Shown: positions 48,949-62,500 of the stretch, one piece after another | How the letters are laid out: every line of letters begins with the position of its first letter | How positions within the stretch are numbered: position 1 is the stretch's first letter | Assembly: GCA_036785705.1 (NCBI GenBank) | Contig: JAWUZG010000084.1 | Location: 4,833,001-4,897,000, forward strand | Reading direction: 5' to 3' | Length of the DNA stretch: 64,000 bases | Source of the DNA: Acanthornis magna | Taxonomy: Eukaryota > Chordata > Aves > Passeriformes > Acanthizidae | The notes under the pieces: generated by a model | The model's database searches: none | What the model saw: the letters and a program-made list of their open reading frames with translations, nothing else | What the model was told of the DNA's origin: nothing | Program-made: the position numbers and the translations under genes

Positions 48949-48966
48949 GGTGCCGGTGCCGGTACC
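48949..48966. repeat. short GGTGCC-type repeat at exon 1 donor
   Basis: Two GGTGCC units followed by a GGTACC variant (ccggtgccggtgccggtacc) lie immediately intronic to the proposed exon 1 splice donor. Small, and of uncertain significance. Confidence 0.5.
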
Positions 48967-49030
48967 TGCTGCAGGCGGTCGCGGCCCGGCCCCGGCTCTG
49001 CCCGCCCGGCGCTCGCCGCCCCGAGGGTCC
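48966..49030 (-). other. FAR1: probable FAR1 non-coding exon 1
   Basis: Inside the CpG island a minus-strand donor reads GCAG|GTACCG, with exon end at 48966. Since the first recognised coding exon has only about six UTR bases after its acceptor, an upstream 5' UTR exon is required. The 5' end (about 49000-49035) is inferred from the distance to the CCAAT boxes; no TATA box is seen. Another donor in the island cannot be excluded. Confidence 0.45.
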
Positions 49031-49524
49031 CGCACGGCGGCCCCGCACGCCCGCTCCCGTTGGCCGCTGCGCGCGCTCTCCCCGCGCGCCCATTGGCCGC
49101 TCGCGCCGCCGCTCGCGGGACGGGAGCGGCGCGGATTGGCGGGCTCCCGGCGGCCCCGCCCACCCAGCGCCGCTCTGGGGGCCACGCGCTCCCCCCTCAC
49201 ACACACCTCCCGCCCCAGCGCGCGGCCTGGGAGGGGCAAAGAGGCTCCTACACCGCCCGTGAGGGGTCGGGAACGTCCCTGGAGTGTCTCTGTGTGACCG
49301 TCCCTGTGCGTCCGTGCGTATCCGTGTCCCGAACGCCATGTACTGCCATCACACACCAGCGCGGGTCCAAAGCAGCCCAGAGCTCCGAACCTGGCTGAGG
49401 CTCTGGAAAGCAACCCCGGCCCCGAGAGCTCGAAGCCATCGGGCCACAGCAGCAACACCGCGGAACTTGGATCAACCTGAGTCCGCCGGGCAAATGCTGC
49501 AGGACCTCGTGCCACTGGCAAAGA

Positions 49525-49640
49525 ATCATCATAGAGTTATGGAATCACCAAGGCTGGAAGAGGCCTTTGGGATCATCAAGCCCGGCCGCCAACCCGGCAC
49601 TGCCATTGTAACCCCCAAAGCGCTGAACTCAATGTCAGTA
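49525..49640 (-). mobile_element. CR1 LINE fragment upstream of FAR1 promoter
   Basis: ATCATAGAGTTATGGAATCA, CCAAGGCTGGAAGAGGCC, TGGGATCATCAAGCCCGGCC and GGCACTGCCATTGTAACCCC match a CR1 3' UTR subfamily in reverse complement. It sits about 0.25 kb beyond the CpG island edge. Confidence 0.8.
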
Positions 49641-52600
49641 TCATCAGATTGCTATTGATAGATACCGTATTGGTGTGCAAAAGTCACTGCGCTCCACTTG
49701 CCTCACCATTTGTTACCAAACAGTGCAACGTGATGTCCTGGTGCTGTGGTGCCATGTTGCCATACCCTGCCACCATACGCCATTGGTTTCACAACTATAT
49801 ATTGCACAGCTAGACATGCATCAGCTGAAAAAAAAAAAAAAAAGGCATTTAAAAGTTAGGAAACACCCTATATAAGCTTGTGCAACCTGTACTATCCAGA
49901 TTACTGTACAAATAAGGTATTATATGAGAATTGTTGTAAGCACAGTCCTGGCTTGTGCAAGGGCAGGTTGGTTTTTCAGAATGGTTTCTGCCTGACCTGG
50001 GCCATGAGAATGGGAGCTCTGCTCAGATCCTCCACAGCAACTCACTGATTATGTTATACTTATTTTTAAATGTGTGTTTTCATGATTTATCTACTCCATA
50101 CTAGTTACACCTGGTTCCTAGATATTTATTGGCAGAGTACTTAGAATCACATAACTGTAAACTCTTTCTCATAACTGTTTAGTGGACAGTTTTTCACAGA
50201 CTATCCCTTGGCAAATACCTGCTCACTGATGCTGAGATGTCATCCGATCATCAGCCATATAAGAAAACCCACTCAGGTGGGGCAAAGATTTGAGTCCAAA
50301 TTTCCCATAATCCTGCTGAAAGGTTTTACTACTTTGTTTGTACACACAAAGGGTTCCTTTTTCATTATATTGAAATCCTCATATAGGGTAGGCAGCCCTA
50401 CTGACTGGGGGGTGAGGTTTTTCCATTTCAGATTCCCCAGAAGAGTCCATTGTGACACAGAACTGCAGTCAGTGCACATGTACTCTTAAGAAAATTTATT
50501 TTTAAAAAATCTCTAGTTGGTATATGCAAATTAAAGTTTCTCAGATTACTACAGCAGTTAAATTTAGGTGCATTTTTCAGAAGTCGCTTAGTAAAATGTG
50601 TCTGACACCAAATGGAAGTCACGGGGAAGACCCGAGCAATATTTTAGTGAAGGCACAACAGTGCAGTTTGTCCAGTTTCATTTTTGAAAACAGCTAAAAA
50701 ATGGTGGGGGTTTAAACTTTGTCTCTAATAAATACTATATCCTCTCATCATTGTCGTAGTTCATTAATAAGTTATAATGCAGTGGCAGTGGACTAATTGA
50801 TGCACTCATAAATGGTTGTTAATAACTATAATAATAAAGCAATTGGTATCAGAACACAGCAAAGTATCACAAAATTATTTCAGATACTGCCAGAACATAA
50901 AATAAATAAAGTATTGTGAGCACATTGCCGTGGGTTTGTGTTGATCATCAGTACATAATGCAGCTCTGTCCTGTGAGCTCTAGACTCCAACCTGCCTCAA
51001 TGTGCTTTTATCTGCCTGGGTCAGTCTCACGCTGCACTAGGATAAAATGTCTTGACAAAGCAGGGTACCACAGTGATACAGCAGGAGTTCACAATGCTGT
51101 ACAACCTCTTCAGGTTCCCAAGAGCCCCAGAAGCTGTGGGAATACTGTGAGAGATGATGATCAGATTTTTTTTTCTCAAGATTACTCCTTTAAAGTCACA
51201 ATTAATTCATCCCTCCTAAATTATTTCTCGTCAGGAAAACATTATGGTGACATAGTATCGTGATGCATTTGCATTTTAATGGAGTAACATATGGTTACTT
51301 CTCAAAGAACCTACCAAACTGGTTATTCAAGGTAGCGTTGTGAATTTTTCATCACAGGAAAGAGAAGATATCAACACCAATGTGGCCTAGTCTGGCAACA
51401 CTGAATAAATAATTAAAAAAAAATAAAAAACACAACACTATTTGAAACTCTATTACCCAGCACAAAGAAATGGCATGAAACAAGGTTATAGAAATCTATA
51501 GGTAAATAACTGCAAGTGCTTGCAAGTCAAAATCTTGATTTGTTACCCATGAGATAAAACACTTAAATTCTCCCCATCAGGGGAAAAAAAAAGAGATTCA
51601 GGTCAATCCTTTAAATTGATCCACTTCTCTAAGCAATACTAGCAAGTTACTTAATTCACAGGAACCTTTTGTAGCTTTCCAGGTTGCTTCATTACATCTC
51701 TCCAATTTTAAGCAAGGCCAACAATTGTAACAATTTTATGCCTTTTATTGACCAGCTCATAGAAATCTTTAATTCTGCATCCCCTGCCTGGACTAGATTC
51801 CCCAATCTCCCTGCTTTGGAGACTGAAAGAGTTGTCAGAGTTGTCGCTGGCCTGAAAGTGAGAGGACCAGTGCCAGACCCAAACCATCAAGTATCAGTAG
51901 AAATTACAACCTTGCTACAGGAGCACAGTGTTCATATAGAAACTTTGTTTCTTGTGCATAACTTCATCACTGTATACATATATATACATTGCATACCTCA
52001 GAAACAGAGCAGTTTTTACTCAAACCACAGTTGTATTTCTTTGTTTCAGTCAGCTATGGACACATGATGAAGTGTTTTGCATAAACCAAGGCATGTATTT
52101 ACAAGGTCTAGCTACTTGTGAAGGCTGTAGGGATGTTCACTTCAATTCCTTGCTAAATGCAACCCATTTAATTAAAAATTAGTCAAGAGAAATGTCACTT
52201 CCTGTGCTGCTAGAGCAAAGGCCACAGACAGTTTCTGTTCACTAAAATTATACTCCTGTGATATTTCATTTGTGCTCACACTGATAGGGGCTAACAGCCA
52301 TACGGACAGAAGGTGTTTATAAATGATGTATTTGTGATGTAATGAGCATTAACAGCTCTTGTCCTCAAGCTACAGTGCATTCCAGGCACAGTAATATAGG
52401 CTGGAATTTGCAAACTTACTGCTGTACGGGATACAATGTGAAAGAAACAGTTCTACAGAAGTTCAAAACCTGCCTCAGTATGAGCAGTAACTAACACAGT
52501 TAAAGCTTATTTGTTTTCTAATTTGACGTACTATGGTTCAAAGATAAGGGTCTGACCAAAACTAGTTAAACCAGTTTAGGAAAAGTCCGGGAACTTATTT

Positions 52601-52949
52601 TTAGCTGTGATTAAAGCTACTTAGTGTATTTAAAGATATCTTCGGATTCAAAACAGGGCAAATACCTCACAGGAGGAAACTTGTGATTTTACTCCCCAAA
52701 GAGCTAATACAGTTTTTTGTCTTTTACTAATGAATTAAGTAATGAATTAACTTATTTCGTGATATGAATGGTTTTTAGATTTAATCCTGAATGTATTGCA
52801 TATTAGATATCAGCATACAAACAGGCTGGGTCACAAATATATTGTTTGCAATTGAATGCATTTCACTGCCTTTTATATGTTTTCCATCTTAATGTCCTAA
52901 TTCTTTGGGTTTGGGGAGCAACTAGTATTATAATGAATGTTCAGTAGAT

Positions 52950-53425
52950 TACTGAGTCATAGAATGGAATGGACCTCTGGAGATTGTCTAGTCCACCTTC
53001 CCCGCCCAAAGCAGGGCCACCTAGAGCAGGTTCATCAGGGCTGTGTCCAGCTGGGCTTTGAGCATCCAAGGATAGAATACACCCACTCTGGGCAGCCTGT
53101 ACCAGTGTTTGACCTCCTTCATGACAATAAAAAAAAGGTTTTTCTTTTGTTTAAATGGAAATTCCACATTTCTGTAGTCTATTATCCTATCAGTGACACT
53201 ATTGAGAAAAGTCTGTCTCTGCTTTCCCCTGACCAGGTATTTATACACACAGATGATGGCTCATGGTGAGTGAGCTGGCCACCCGGATTGCCAGGGCCTT
53301 TCCCACAAGGCAGCTTTCCTCCTGCTTGACTCCCAGTCTGTACTGGTGCTTTGGGATTTTCCTCCCCAGAGCAGGGCTTTGCATTTCCTTTGTTGAACTT
53401 TATAAGGTTCCTGTTGGCTGATGGT
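52950..53425 (-). mobile_element. CR1 LINE 3' region, about 475 bp
   Basis: Begins GAGTCATAGAATGGAATGGA, CCTCTGGAGATTGTCTAGTC, then AAGCAGGGCCACCTAGAGCA, GGGCAGCCTGTACCAGTGTT, AAAGGTTTTTCTTTTGTTTA, and further in TTTGCATTTCCTTTGTTGAA, TTCCTGTTGGC. These are the successive blocks of a CR1 3' end in reverse complement. It is the longest transposon copy in the window, and it explains the short minus-strand ORFs at 53021-53248 and 53261-53452. Confidence 0.88.
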
Positions 53426-53657
53426 TATCTTTTCCTGCATGACTACACACAAACATTATTTCTACTTTTGCGCCCTTGCCACGTCATTCAAAACCAACAG
53501 AAATATCCTGCCATGAGATCTGAATATGAAACTTCACTTTGAAAAAACTAATTTTCAGTACACTTAACTGTACTGGTCACTGTGCTAAATCATGTCAGCT
53601 TAATATTAGTGAGTTATGTTTGATATTTCCTCTCTTCTTTTTCATTGCCTTTTGGCA

Positions 53658-53702
53658 TATCAATACACTTAATTATATCTTAGTACACTGAGTGTATTGA
53701 TA
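53658..53702. repeat. perfect 12-bp inverted repeat
   Basis: TATCAATACACT (53658-53669) and AGTGTATTGATA (53691-53702) with a 21-nt spacer, in intergenic sequence upstream of FAR1. Confidence 0.85.
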
Positions 53703-56700
53703 AATGTGTGGGTGATAGAAACAGTTGCTAGGAAAGGCTAATATCCCTGAGGAGTGCTGCAGGGTGAAGTGATCCTTTAGGGGAAGGACGGAAGTTTAGT
53801 TATAACTTGATCATGTGAGGCTTGGCTCATCACTTCATTTAAAAATGGGGCTGTCTGGGTCATATGACAAAAATAAAACAGTTTATCAAGAACTAATTTT
53901 TGTACAGGATAGACCTCTGAAAAGAAACCAGAGATTGAAGATGAGAAAAATGTTGCTCAGTTAGAAACAGCAGACTGGCTGAAAAAAATATGAGGTAGCT
54001 CTGTAAGGAGTAGAGGATTAAAGAGCACTGAATGGGCTCATGGTGCTCAGCTGTCCCAGGCACGGGGTCACAGAAGTGTCTTTGTAAAATGACCATGTGT
54101 GACTTTTAGCACAGCTGTACTTTGCTTCTTCTAACCTCCTTTTAATTGTCCTTCAATTTTCAGTCTAAATGCATTTGTCAATATATACCTTTGTTTCTCT
54201 GCCAGCATTGCCTTTTTAGCCAACAAACCACTCCTGCAGTGATACATTGGTAGAGAGCAATCTTATCCCATTTTAGCTTTCATTTTACAGGGCTAGAAGA
54301 GCCATGATCTGCAGATTTTCTCTTGTGTAAAGAATCTCTTTCTTATCCATTCCAGGTGCCCATCTTTTCATGTTTTTCACATTAAATTCATCATTTTATA
54401 CAATGTTCCAGATAAAGTTTCACTGAGATCTTACAAAAATATTTTCGTACCTCTACTGAAAGCAGATCTCTTGATGGAAACTTGGTCTTATATTTGTTTT
54501 TCTCATAACTACCTCATGTCAGCAGCTCATAAAAAGTGTGATTTTGAAGAGTATATTTTGGGTTCCTCTTCTGTCATGTCAAATTGAGGTTCTAGCATAT
54601 AGTGGTGCTATTTGTTCCCAAGCACAGAACTACACACTTGCATATAAATAAAATTTCTTCTCATTTCTGGTAGTCTAGGCTATAGGCTCTTTTAGTATTA
54701 ATTCTAATTGGTAGTCATTATTTACTTGTGTTAATGATGTTTCTTCACTTTATCAGTGAATTTTCATTACCGTATATCCACACATCAATATTACCTGTAG
54801 CTATTTCCTTTCATGTCAGCTCATTTTATGCTTCACTTTGCCTCTTTATTCTATTTATTAGTTTTCCATATCAAAATGCTGAAATATTCTCCTTTCTTTT
54901 GCTTAGTAACTACTTAATACACCCCAAGTTTTCATACCTTTGAATTCATGGTCACTTCTCCCTTCTATTTCTGTTTTAGTTACCCTTTTCTTGCACAAGC
55001 TTCATAAATTGTCCTCAAGGACTGATGAGACACAATCAGATCTGGCTCACAAAAACAAGGGGGATAATTTCTATGTAACTATATAAACATTGCAAGTTTG
55101 TTATTTCTCACAATGATTGCATCACGATTTTTCCTGTTGTTCTATTAAACAATTTAATAATATCCTTTAATATAAGCAGAACGTCCTGCCTCAATGGTGT
55201 TTTCTCCAAAACATTTCTCTTGGGCCTTCTGATTTCAAAGGTTCAAAGTTGTTAATGTATTTCTCGTGTTTTCTCTGTTCAAAGGAAGCCATGGCATGCG
55301 TTCACCTGTGAAATAATCCCTTCCTCAGACATAATCACTGTTCTGAAACTTTGCAGTTTGTTGGTGTTCATTGTTTTGGTATTGTTACATTATATTCATT
55401 GCAACTTGGCATGACAGGGGCAGATCAGAAGCCTGAAGCAATCAGTGTTGAGGGTCCTCTCCATCAACAGAAGATGCAGAAGTGAGAACAGGGCACAGTT
55501 CTGCTGCCTGGGGTCTCCATCCCCACAATGCCATACTCTCAAGAATGGGTTGCAGTACTGGGAGAACTGGCACAGAATTATGTGTGCCTTTATCTGATGA
55601 GAGGGATGGGCAAAAAGAAGTTCTGAAGATGATGATCCATGTTGGGGAGAGGTTACCTCGATGCCGCTGCTGGCACAGTGACCTAAGAGACTGTGACTGC
55701 TAAGAAATATCTTGTGGAGGCCTGTAGCAGGGCAATCCAGAATCTAAGAGACATTAGTGAAAGAGAAAGAGAGCAGAGAATTGGGATCCCTTAATTTTGT
55801 AACCTGCATTGAAAGAGAAGTGGGTCAAGAGAAACTCCTATTTGTTCAGTTGACCCCAGGCACAGATTGGGTGAGGCCTCTGAGTGCAGACAAGGTATAC
55901 TGTGACTTTTGGCCACCAGTTTGCTCACGCAATGCTACTGCCTGTGCAAATTCTGCCTGCTGGGGTAGCTCAGAGAACTGCATCATTCGGATCAGGAATG
56001 TTACTTCTCTGCAGCCCTAATTGCTGTTGCTAATTGCCCCATACTTTCCACCCTAGAGTCATGTTCAAAAACTATTACATTTATTTTGGTTTTACTCAGG
56101 TGATACAAGGAGCTGCTGATCCTGGTTGTGGTGCAGAGAAAGTTAAAGACATATCCCTTGGAGAGGTTTCTGTGTTTTTCGGTGTTCTCTGACCCTGGAA
56201 AGATAGCTCAACATGGCAAAAGCAAGTAAATAAAGAGCCAAGAAAGAAAAGTAATTAAAGAAAGAGAGGGAGAAAGGCAATGGAAAGTAGGACAGGAAAG
56301 GATTTCAAACACAAGAATGTGTAGATGGATGAGGAAGGGCTGAAGACTGGCCATCAACAGAAAATGGAGTTGTAAAAATGACACTGGACTCTTGAATCAA
56401 TTTGTGATGTGTCTTTGACTTTTCAGACTGTGGAGATGGAGAAGGTGCTAAGAAAAGCCACCACACATGGAAGTGGAGAATTATGCAGATTTTCCTTTAC
56501 TTTGAGGGTGAATCCTTGAATGGATTAAGAAAATGCATGTCTTCTCTCACAGCTGCACCATCAACACTCATGTGATGTCATTATCTACTGAACAAAGTTT
56601 TGTTCATCAAGGTTTCCAGGCTGCCATAATACCAATAGTCCATAAGAAACAGCCTCAGATTCATGGCAAATTACAGCTTCAACCAGTGAACGAGAACAAG

Positions 56701-59407
56701 ACCCCTGCTGAAGATACTGGATTGTAACACACGTTAAAGTATGGAAAAATGCAAATCCTGCCTCAGAAAACTACATCATGATAAAGTAAATGTTGTGCTG
56801 AAGTGATTCCTACTGCTCCTATGAAGTGGTTACTATGCCAGCACCTCTGGCCAGAGCCTGGAAACTGCCCCTAAATGATACTGCAGTAGATACAGAGGCA
56901 GGAAGAAGGACCAATCTGGCATATGCTTACATTCTGGCTCTTAGCCACAGTCCCAGGAGTCATACTGAGATTTTTTTTTTACTTTATTTACTTTATTTAT
57001 TATCTAGAATCTCATGTGAGTCATTGAGTGGTATGACCCGGAACATGGTTTGAAATTTAAAATTCAAAAAACAGTGGTAGCAGTAGATGAAAAACCACAC
57101 TCAGAAACCATGGAACTTCTTCTAGTGAACTTATTTATTTAGGGAGACCTACAAATCAGCAGGAGCAAAACAAGCTAGTGAGGGCCCACAAACAAGATTA
57201 GTATATGCAATTAACTCATCTGGCATATTCTTGTGTCTGCATTTTACTTTATGCCATTGGTTGTACAGAGCAGGGACCACATATGGTTTAAGATGCTACT
57301 GCAGTTTCAGTATAATATTTGACATTGATTTAGAGCCATCAACCATAGTGCCATTTGCAATTTCCAAATAATTTATTGATGACGTGAGTAGCACTGGAAG
57401 ACAGAAGTTGGATATCAAGGAGAGCAACACACTGCCTTTGTTTCTTACACTCTGCTTCCTTAAGCGTTTGCTATTGGCCACACTTAGGGTAGCATTGAGA
57501 AAAGAAAATATTGGCTCTTTTGTCGGTCATTGTCATCACTAATGTCACTGAGCAGATTTAGAGGTTGAGCGATGTAATCTGTTTATGGTACATGGTTGCA
57601 AGATGCCACTGATGCTGAGACACCCCTGTTAAGATTAATATCTCATCAAGCAATGAACTATATGAATTCTAACACTGAAAAATGCTTTGTTCACATAGGT
57701 TATGCTCAGCTGAGCCACTATTAGAGAGCTGTTTAAATGCACCTTAGCATTATTCTTATTAGAACAGAAAATAATATTCCTGGCCACACAGTAAATTTAA
57801 ACTCCACCAAGTGCACTGTTGTAACACTCACTGTCATGAAATAATTTTTTTAAGACACTTAGATTTACAGTCTGTGATTTAATTACAGCTGTAATATCAC
57901 TACAATATTGCTACAACCTCCAACAGGACTTGACAAATAAGGCAGAGTAATTAGGTCTTCAGGATCCCAAGAATACAACTTTCTGGGGCAGAATTTAAGG
58001 ACGTATTGGATATTTCTCAAGTGTCTCTGGTGCCACCATTCAGTCCTAAGCAGAAAGAAGGATGTTCAGAAATGTCAAGCACTGCAACAAACACAGTAAC
58101 TATGGCACTTCCCAGAAGGGTTAAATCTAATGTGCTTTCACTGTAGCTAAGGTTTGCAAATGCACAACAAATCCAGCAAACTCCATGTGTGTTGGAGTTA
58201 GAGAAAATGCCTGATTTACTCATGAAGAATATGTAGAGATGGTCTACTGCAGCCTGAATGTGTCAGGCTCACTCTTCAAGCACTAATTCAATGGATTATA
58301 TACCAGTATCTAAAGATGCCTCACCTATCAGCCTAAATGCAATAGTTCTTACTCCAGCAGAAAGACTCAGCAGTAACTGAGCTGTGATCTCATCTTGGAG
58401 GAGCCTAAATATTCAGTAATCTGGTGATTAAGGCACTGGCATTGGTGTTGACAGACCTGATTTCAGTGCTCACTCTGGTTGATGAGTGGCTTTAGTGTTA
58501 ATTCTTTCTCCCATGGTCCATGAGAGTGACCTTGACAGCAGGCTGCCAAACACCCAGAGTGCCAATTTTCTGGAATCTCTTATTTGCACCGTTTTGCTCC
58601 ATATAATAAATTCTTCAGAGCAGGGATGTGGATGAGAGACAGACTGTGGGTTGGAAAACACATCTCTCCTTCTAACTAGGATTCCCCTAAGGGAGAAAAC
58701 CAATCCCACTCTTCTAAGGAGAGAAGCACCTTTCTGCTCTTTGGGGTGTCAATTACATTTATCTCTGTTCTTGGCAGGACCAAGCAGTGGTATTAAACTT
58801 GAATGCATTGCTTAGAGAGCCAGGATTTTCAATCAGGAGCTGAGGCAGTCAGACACCTGAAAGTCAACACTTTTCTAAACCTTATTCAGATCGATTTGGT
58901 GAGCTCTGAGGCTCGACGGTAGTAGAAATCAAACTGGGCATTTCTTCTGTGAGACACTTTAATAGCTGCTCTTATTTGACAGTGGGTCAGGATCTCTGGT
59001 CTTTGGCCATACTGGAATTTAATTTTTTTCTTTATTCCTGCTCAACTCAAGACAGTTTTTTTCCAAAACTGTTATGGGATAAAATATTATTTTTTACTGT
59101 GAATTTGTTCTGTCAAATCCTGGTTTCCCTGACATTATATCAGTGATATTTAGCTTAACAATTCCCATTAGTTAAACATCTTCTTATTTCTTGGTGTTTC
59201 ATTGAATGAAAGCTGTAACACTTGGATCCGCTAATTTTGCCTGAAGGGCAGCTGTCCATTTGGTAAATAGAATGAAAAATAAATCAAGTCTCTGTATTGT
59301 CTTAAAAAGGCTGAAAGTTTTCTTTCATTTCTACCACATCCCATTCCTATATCTTCATTCTCTTATCTTCTCTTTGTCTTACAAGACTGGGTGCTACTAT
59401 GTCTTGG

Positions 59408-59500
59408 AATCTTTTGGAATCACAAAAAAATTTTAGTTGGAAGGGACCCTGTCTGGTCTGACCCCCCACTGAAAGCAGAGGCAATTCCAAGGCTTGGCCA
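59408..59500 (-). mobile_element. diverged CR1 3'-end fragment
   Basis: TTGGAATCACAAAAAAATTT, AGTTGGAAGGGACCCTGTCT, GACCCCCCACTGAAAGCAGA and GGCCAACTTC follow the CR1 3' end pattern in reverse complement, with more divergence than the other copies. Confidence 0.65.
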
Positions 59501-62500
59501 ACTTCAAAAAATCTGTTTTTTCTGGCTGCAAACCCCACTCCTTCTGCAGCTCTAATTTATGGTGATATCATCTATTGTTTCTATAAATGTTAATGCATGA
59601 TAAAGGAGCTGTAGTTGTTTTGGAATTAACTAGACACTCTGTAAGCACATTGCCTAAGTGTTTCATTTTGTTCTTTGCTGTGGCGTGTAGGTGGTGAGTT
59701 CTGATGAGCTTCTGTGAGCAAAGACTCATGTACAACCTGTGGGCTTTGTAATTTCTAAGCCCTATGCTACAATGCAGGTAAGAGCATGCAGCACTAATTT
59801 AGAACAAAATACATTACAGAGATACTGAAATGAATACTCAATCCAAGCATTACAAAACAAGAAAGGACAGAAAAATAGAAAAATCAGCTATGTCAGGATA
59901 GAGCAATACAGCTCTGGCTGTTGGTGGTGCCACCAGGCAGAAATCACAGGAGAGGCAGTAAAGACACTTCAGGGTTTGTAATCTTTGGTTAAATTTCATG
60001 GAGTAACATGAAATGCCTCTGTCTGCTACATCATTGACAGGGGGAAGATAAGGATGCAGACAGCTCTCACAGCATAGCAGCAGCGCTGACCTGGTGGCTT
60101 TTTTGCCGGGGTCAAATGCTTATCAGAGTTAGGAGACTATCAGCCAGCTGCCCGGACAGCCACAGGCAGAGCAATGTCTACTTCTTCCCCTAGGAATGTC
60201 ATTAAATGGAACTGTGCCTCCAGTCTGAGGCACAGGCAGTGCTGTGCTCTTCTTGCCCTCCCTCTTAGAGCTCTTTCCCCACTCCAGGGCCATTCCTGTC
60301 CCCTGAGGGTGCCTGCTCAGGGCCTGGCTGCACCCACAGCAGGCAGCGCACAGAGACCCCCAGGCAGGCTCCAGCAGGGGGACAGACACGAGTGCCAGGA
60401 GAGAGCAGAGCAGAGACACTCAGCTTAAGCTATAATATGTTCTAGACCACCTGGCAAGCTGAAAAAAGCTCTATCTCTCATCGCCCAGCTAATTAGTTGG
60501 AGTGCAGGGCCATGAGGGTGCAGCGATACTGACTCCAGTCCTGGGGTTAGTGCAGCTGCCTGTGCTATCTGATAGCTCAGCACTCTGCAGCAGACACACA
60601 GGCAGTTACCTTCTAAGGGATGCTGGCCTAATTATCTCTCCTCACAATTTTTAACTCAGTCAAAGGAGCACAGTTTTTCTGCAAGTCTAAAAAAACCCAC
60701 ATTTTTGTCCATCTTTTAATTGTAAATGTTACAGCAGAAATGATCAAGGGTTGTACTCCCAAAAGCCTGTGCTCTGGACAAAGTCACATTTTCCCTTCAA
60801 TATGACAGAACCTAGAAAAAAATCAGGTAACAGAGTTCAGTCATACTGGAGCTGAGAAACAGTGCTAGGCTTTCCCCACTGATCAAACTGCTGGACATAC
60901 AGAGGGTTTGGCTGATTCTCAGTATTTCTGTCTAGGTTTAGATTGATGGTCTGGGAATGCCTTTGGGCTCACAAATACAGGTGGGACTGCAGCACTCGTT
61001 AGCTTCTCTGTCTGTGCAGTCATTGGGCAGGAACTCTGAGCTCCACCACCGTGCACATCTTCAAGACTTCTGAAACAGTTCCCTTGCCTTTTCCCTCATG
61101 TGTCTTTTAATGTTTTCATTCCTACATATAAGTCCTTTCTAATTTTTTTGTGAATTTCCAGTTGTCCAGAACAGTTATGAAAGCCTGTTTCCAGTCTCAT
61201 GTACCCAAGATTGTACAAAGATATAAAGAGAAAACCTGTGTTTATTCTTCTTCCCTTGTTTAATCATGTGAGACCAACTTTTCAACACAATAGAATTTAT
61301 TTTTAACCCTGCTCTAAAAACAGAAATTCTTTGAGTTTCTGTTAGATTACTTCAGCTTCTTCAGGCTGAAAAATATTTGTGTGTTCGTTGAGTTTTTTTT
61401 CATTTTGGCTTTCACCTATGGTATGCAACATACAGTTTTACCCATCTTCTCTTTCATGGAGCTCTTTAATCTCCTTTTGGGACAATTTGCAGTTGCTCTT
61501 TATCCCAGTTATCACAATATTTCTTCATGAGTGCTCTGTGTTGCCATCCAGTCAAAGGTGCTATTGCTTGTTGTTTTTATGTTATTTTTGGGCAGGCTAA
61601 TCTTGCTTATAATTTATGTCTGGGGTCACAGCCTCTTTCTTCATCAATTGCATTTGGTTTTGAAGTTCTGCAAGGGTTTATCCTGTCACAGGGCATTCAT
61701 CTTAGAAGGACTGCTTTGCTGGGCCTAACTGTAATAACCCTTTTGGTTAGGCCCTGGTGCATTAGCAGCTTTTATACTGCAAGCTACTGTGTTTGTTTAG
61801 CACAGCCTTATCCTACAGTACAGAGTCAGCCTCACTTTGCAGAATTTACCAGATTACCCAAATGACCAACCCTCAAAACTTCATTTACTCCAGTTTCTGG
61901 AATAATCACACCACACCCATTAGCATCCTCTGTCCTTTCCTGAGCTGCTATCCTCAGTTTCTCTGGGATGTTATGTTACTGCAGAGCTGTGTCTTTCTGT
62001 CTGTATTTCATAGATTCTTACATGCTGGAGGCTATTTACTCCAGACATTCTCCTCTAGTCCTTCAAACACATATACCATACCTCAGAGCTTTCTCCAGAA
62101 TGCTGTATTCTTTATAAGCCCACTTCATTTGCAGGTCCTGAACCCTTTTCGATTGTGGTTTCCTCATGACAGGCAATACTGTGCTTTTGGGATTCAGGGT
62201 CTGTCTTTTTCATCCCCTATTTCTACTGCCTCGGCAGGGGTGGAAGACGTATGCTCAGAGGCAATTTAAAGTTATATAATCCCAGCTGAATGCTGAAGAG
62301 TTCATCTTTCAAGTAATAAAATATTCATTTGCTCCCACCAACATTCTAAAACACATTAAAGAAGCATTTATACTGATTTTCCCATTTGTTAAAACTCATG
62401 TTTAGAAAACTCACATCTGGATAATATTTAATCTGATGCTGTCTTTTAAAACTTTGACAGTGATGGCTCACCTGTGTGAAATGAAAATGCTGTGTTTTGA

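Larger units (their letters stand above)
38201..48965 (-). other. FAR1 intron 1
   Basis: 10.8-kb first intron between the proposed non-coding exon 1 and exon 2. It contains the tRNA-Ile SINE (39354-39498), a short CR1 3' end (41653-41690) and a 19-G run (43842-43860). No conserved coding segment is recognised. Several ORFs of 60-120 codons occur on both strands without recognisable domains. Confidence 0.7.
48345..49270 (-). promoter_or_regulatory. CpG island promoter of FAR1
   Basis: About 0.9 kb of very GC- and CpG-rich sequence in otherwise AT-rich surroundings, at the expected 5' end of FAR1. ATTGG on the plus strand at 49092-49096 and 49135-49139 reads as CCAAT on the minus strand, and CCCCGCCCAC at 49154-49163 reads as an Sp1-type GC box. 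All are placed upstream of the proposed exon 1. This is a typical TATA-less housekeeping promoter. Long ORFs in both strands here are composition artefacts. Divergent transcription is possible but not shown. Confidence 0.85.

Noticed and set aside
48334..49521. 395-codon minus-strand ORF and several overlapping 110-257-codon ORFs on both strands
   Set aside because: They coincide with the CpG island, where stop codons are scarce. The residues are Arg/Gly/Ala/Pro-rich, frames overlap on both strands, and the FAR1 promoter explains the region.
53021..53452. Two minus-strand ORFs of 63-75 codons
   Set aside because: Both lie inside the CR1 3' region at 52950-53425 or its edge and do not match the reverse transcriptase; untranslated repeat sequence.
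55482..56020. Two consecutive Cys-rich plus-strand ORFs (73 and 87 codons)
   Set aside because: No signal peptide, no recognisable cysteine framework, no splice context and no known family; treated as chance ORFs.
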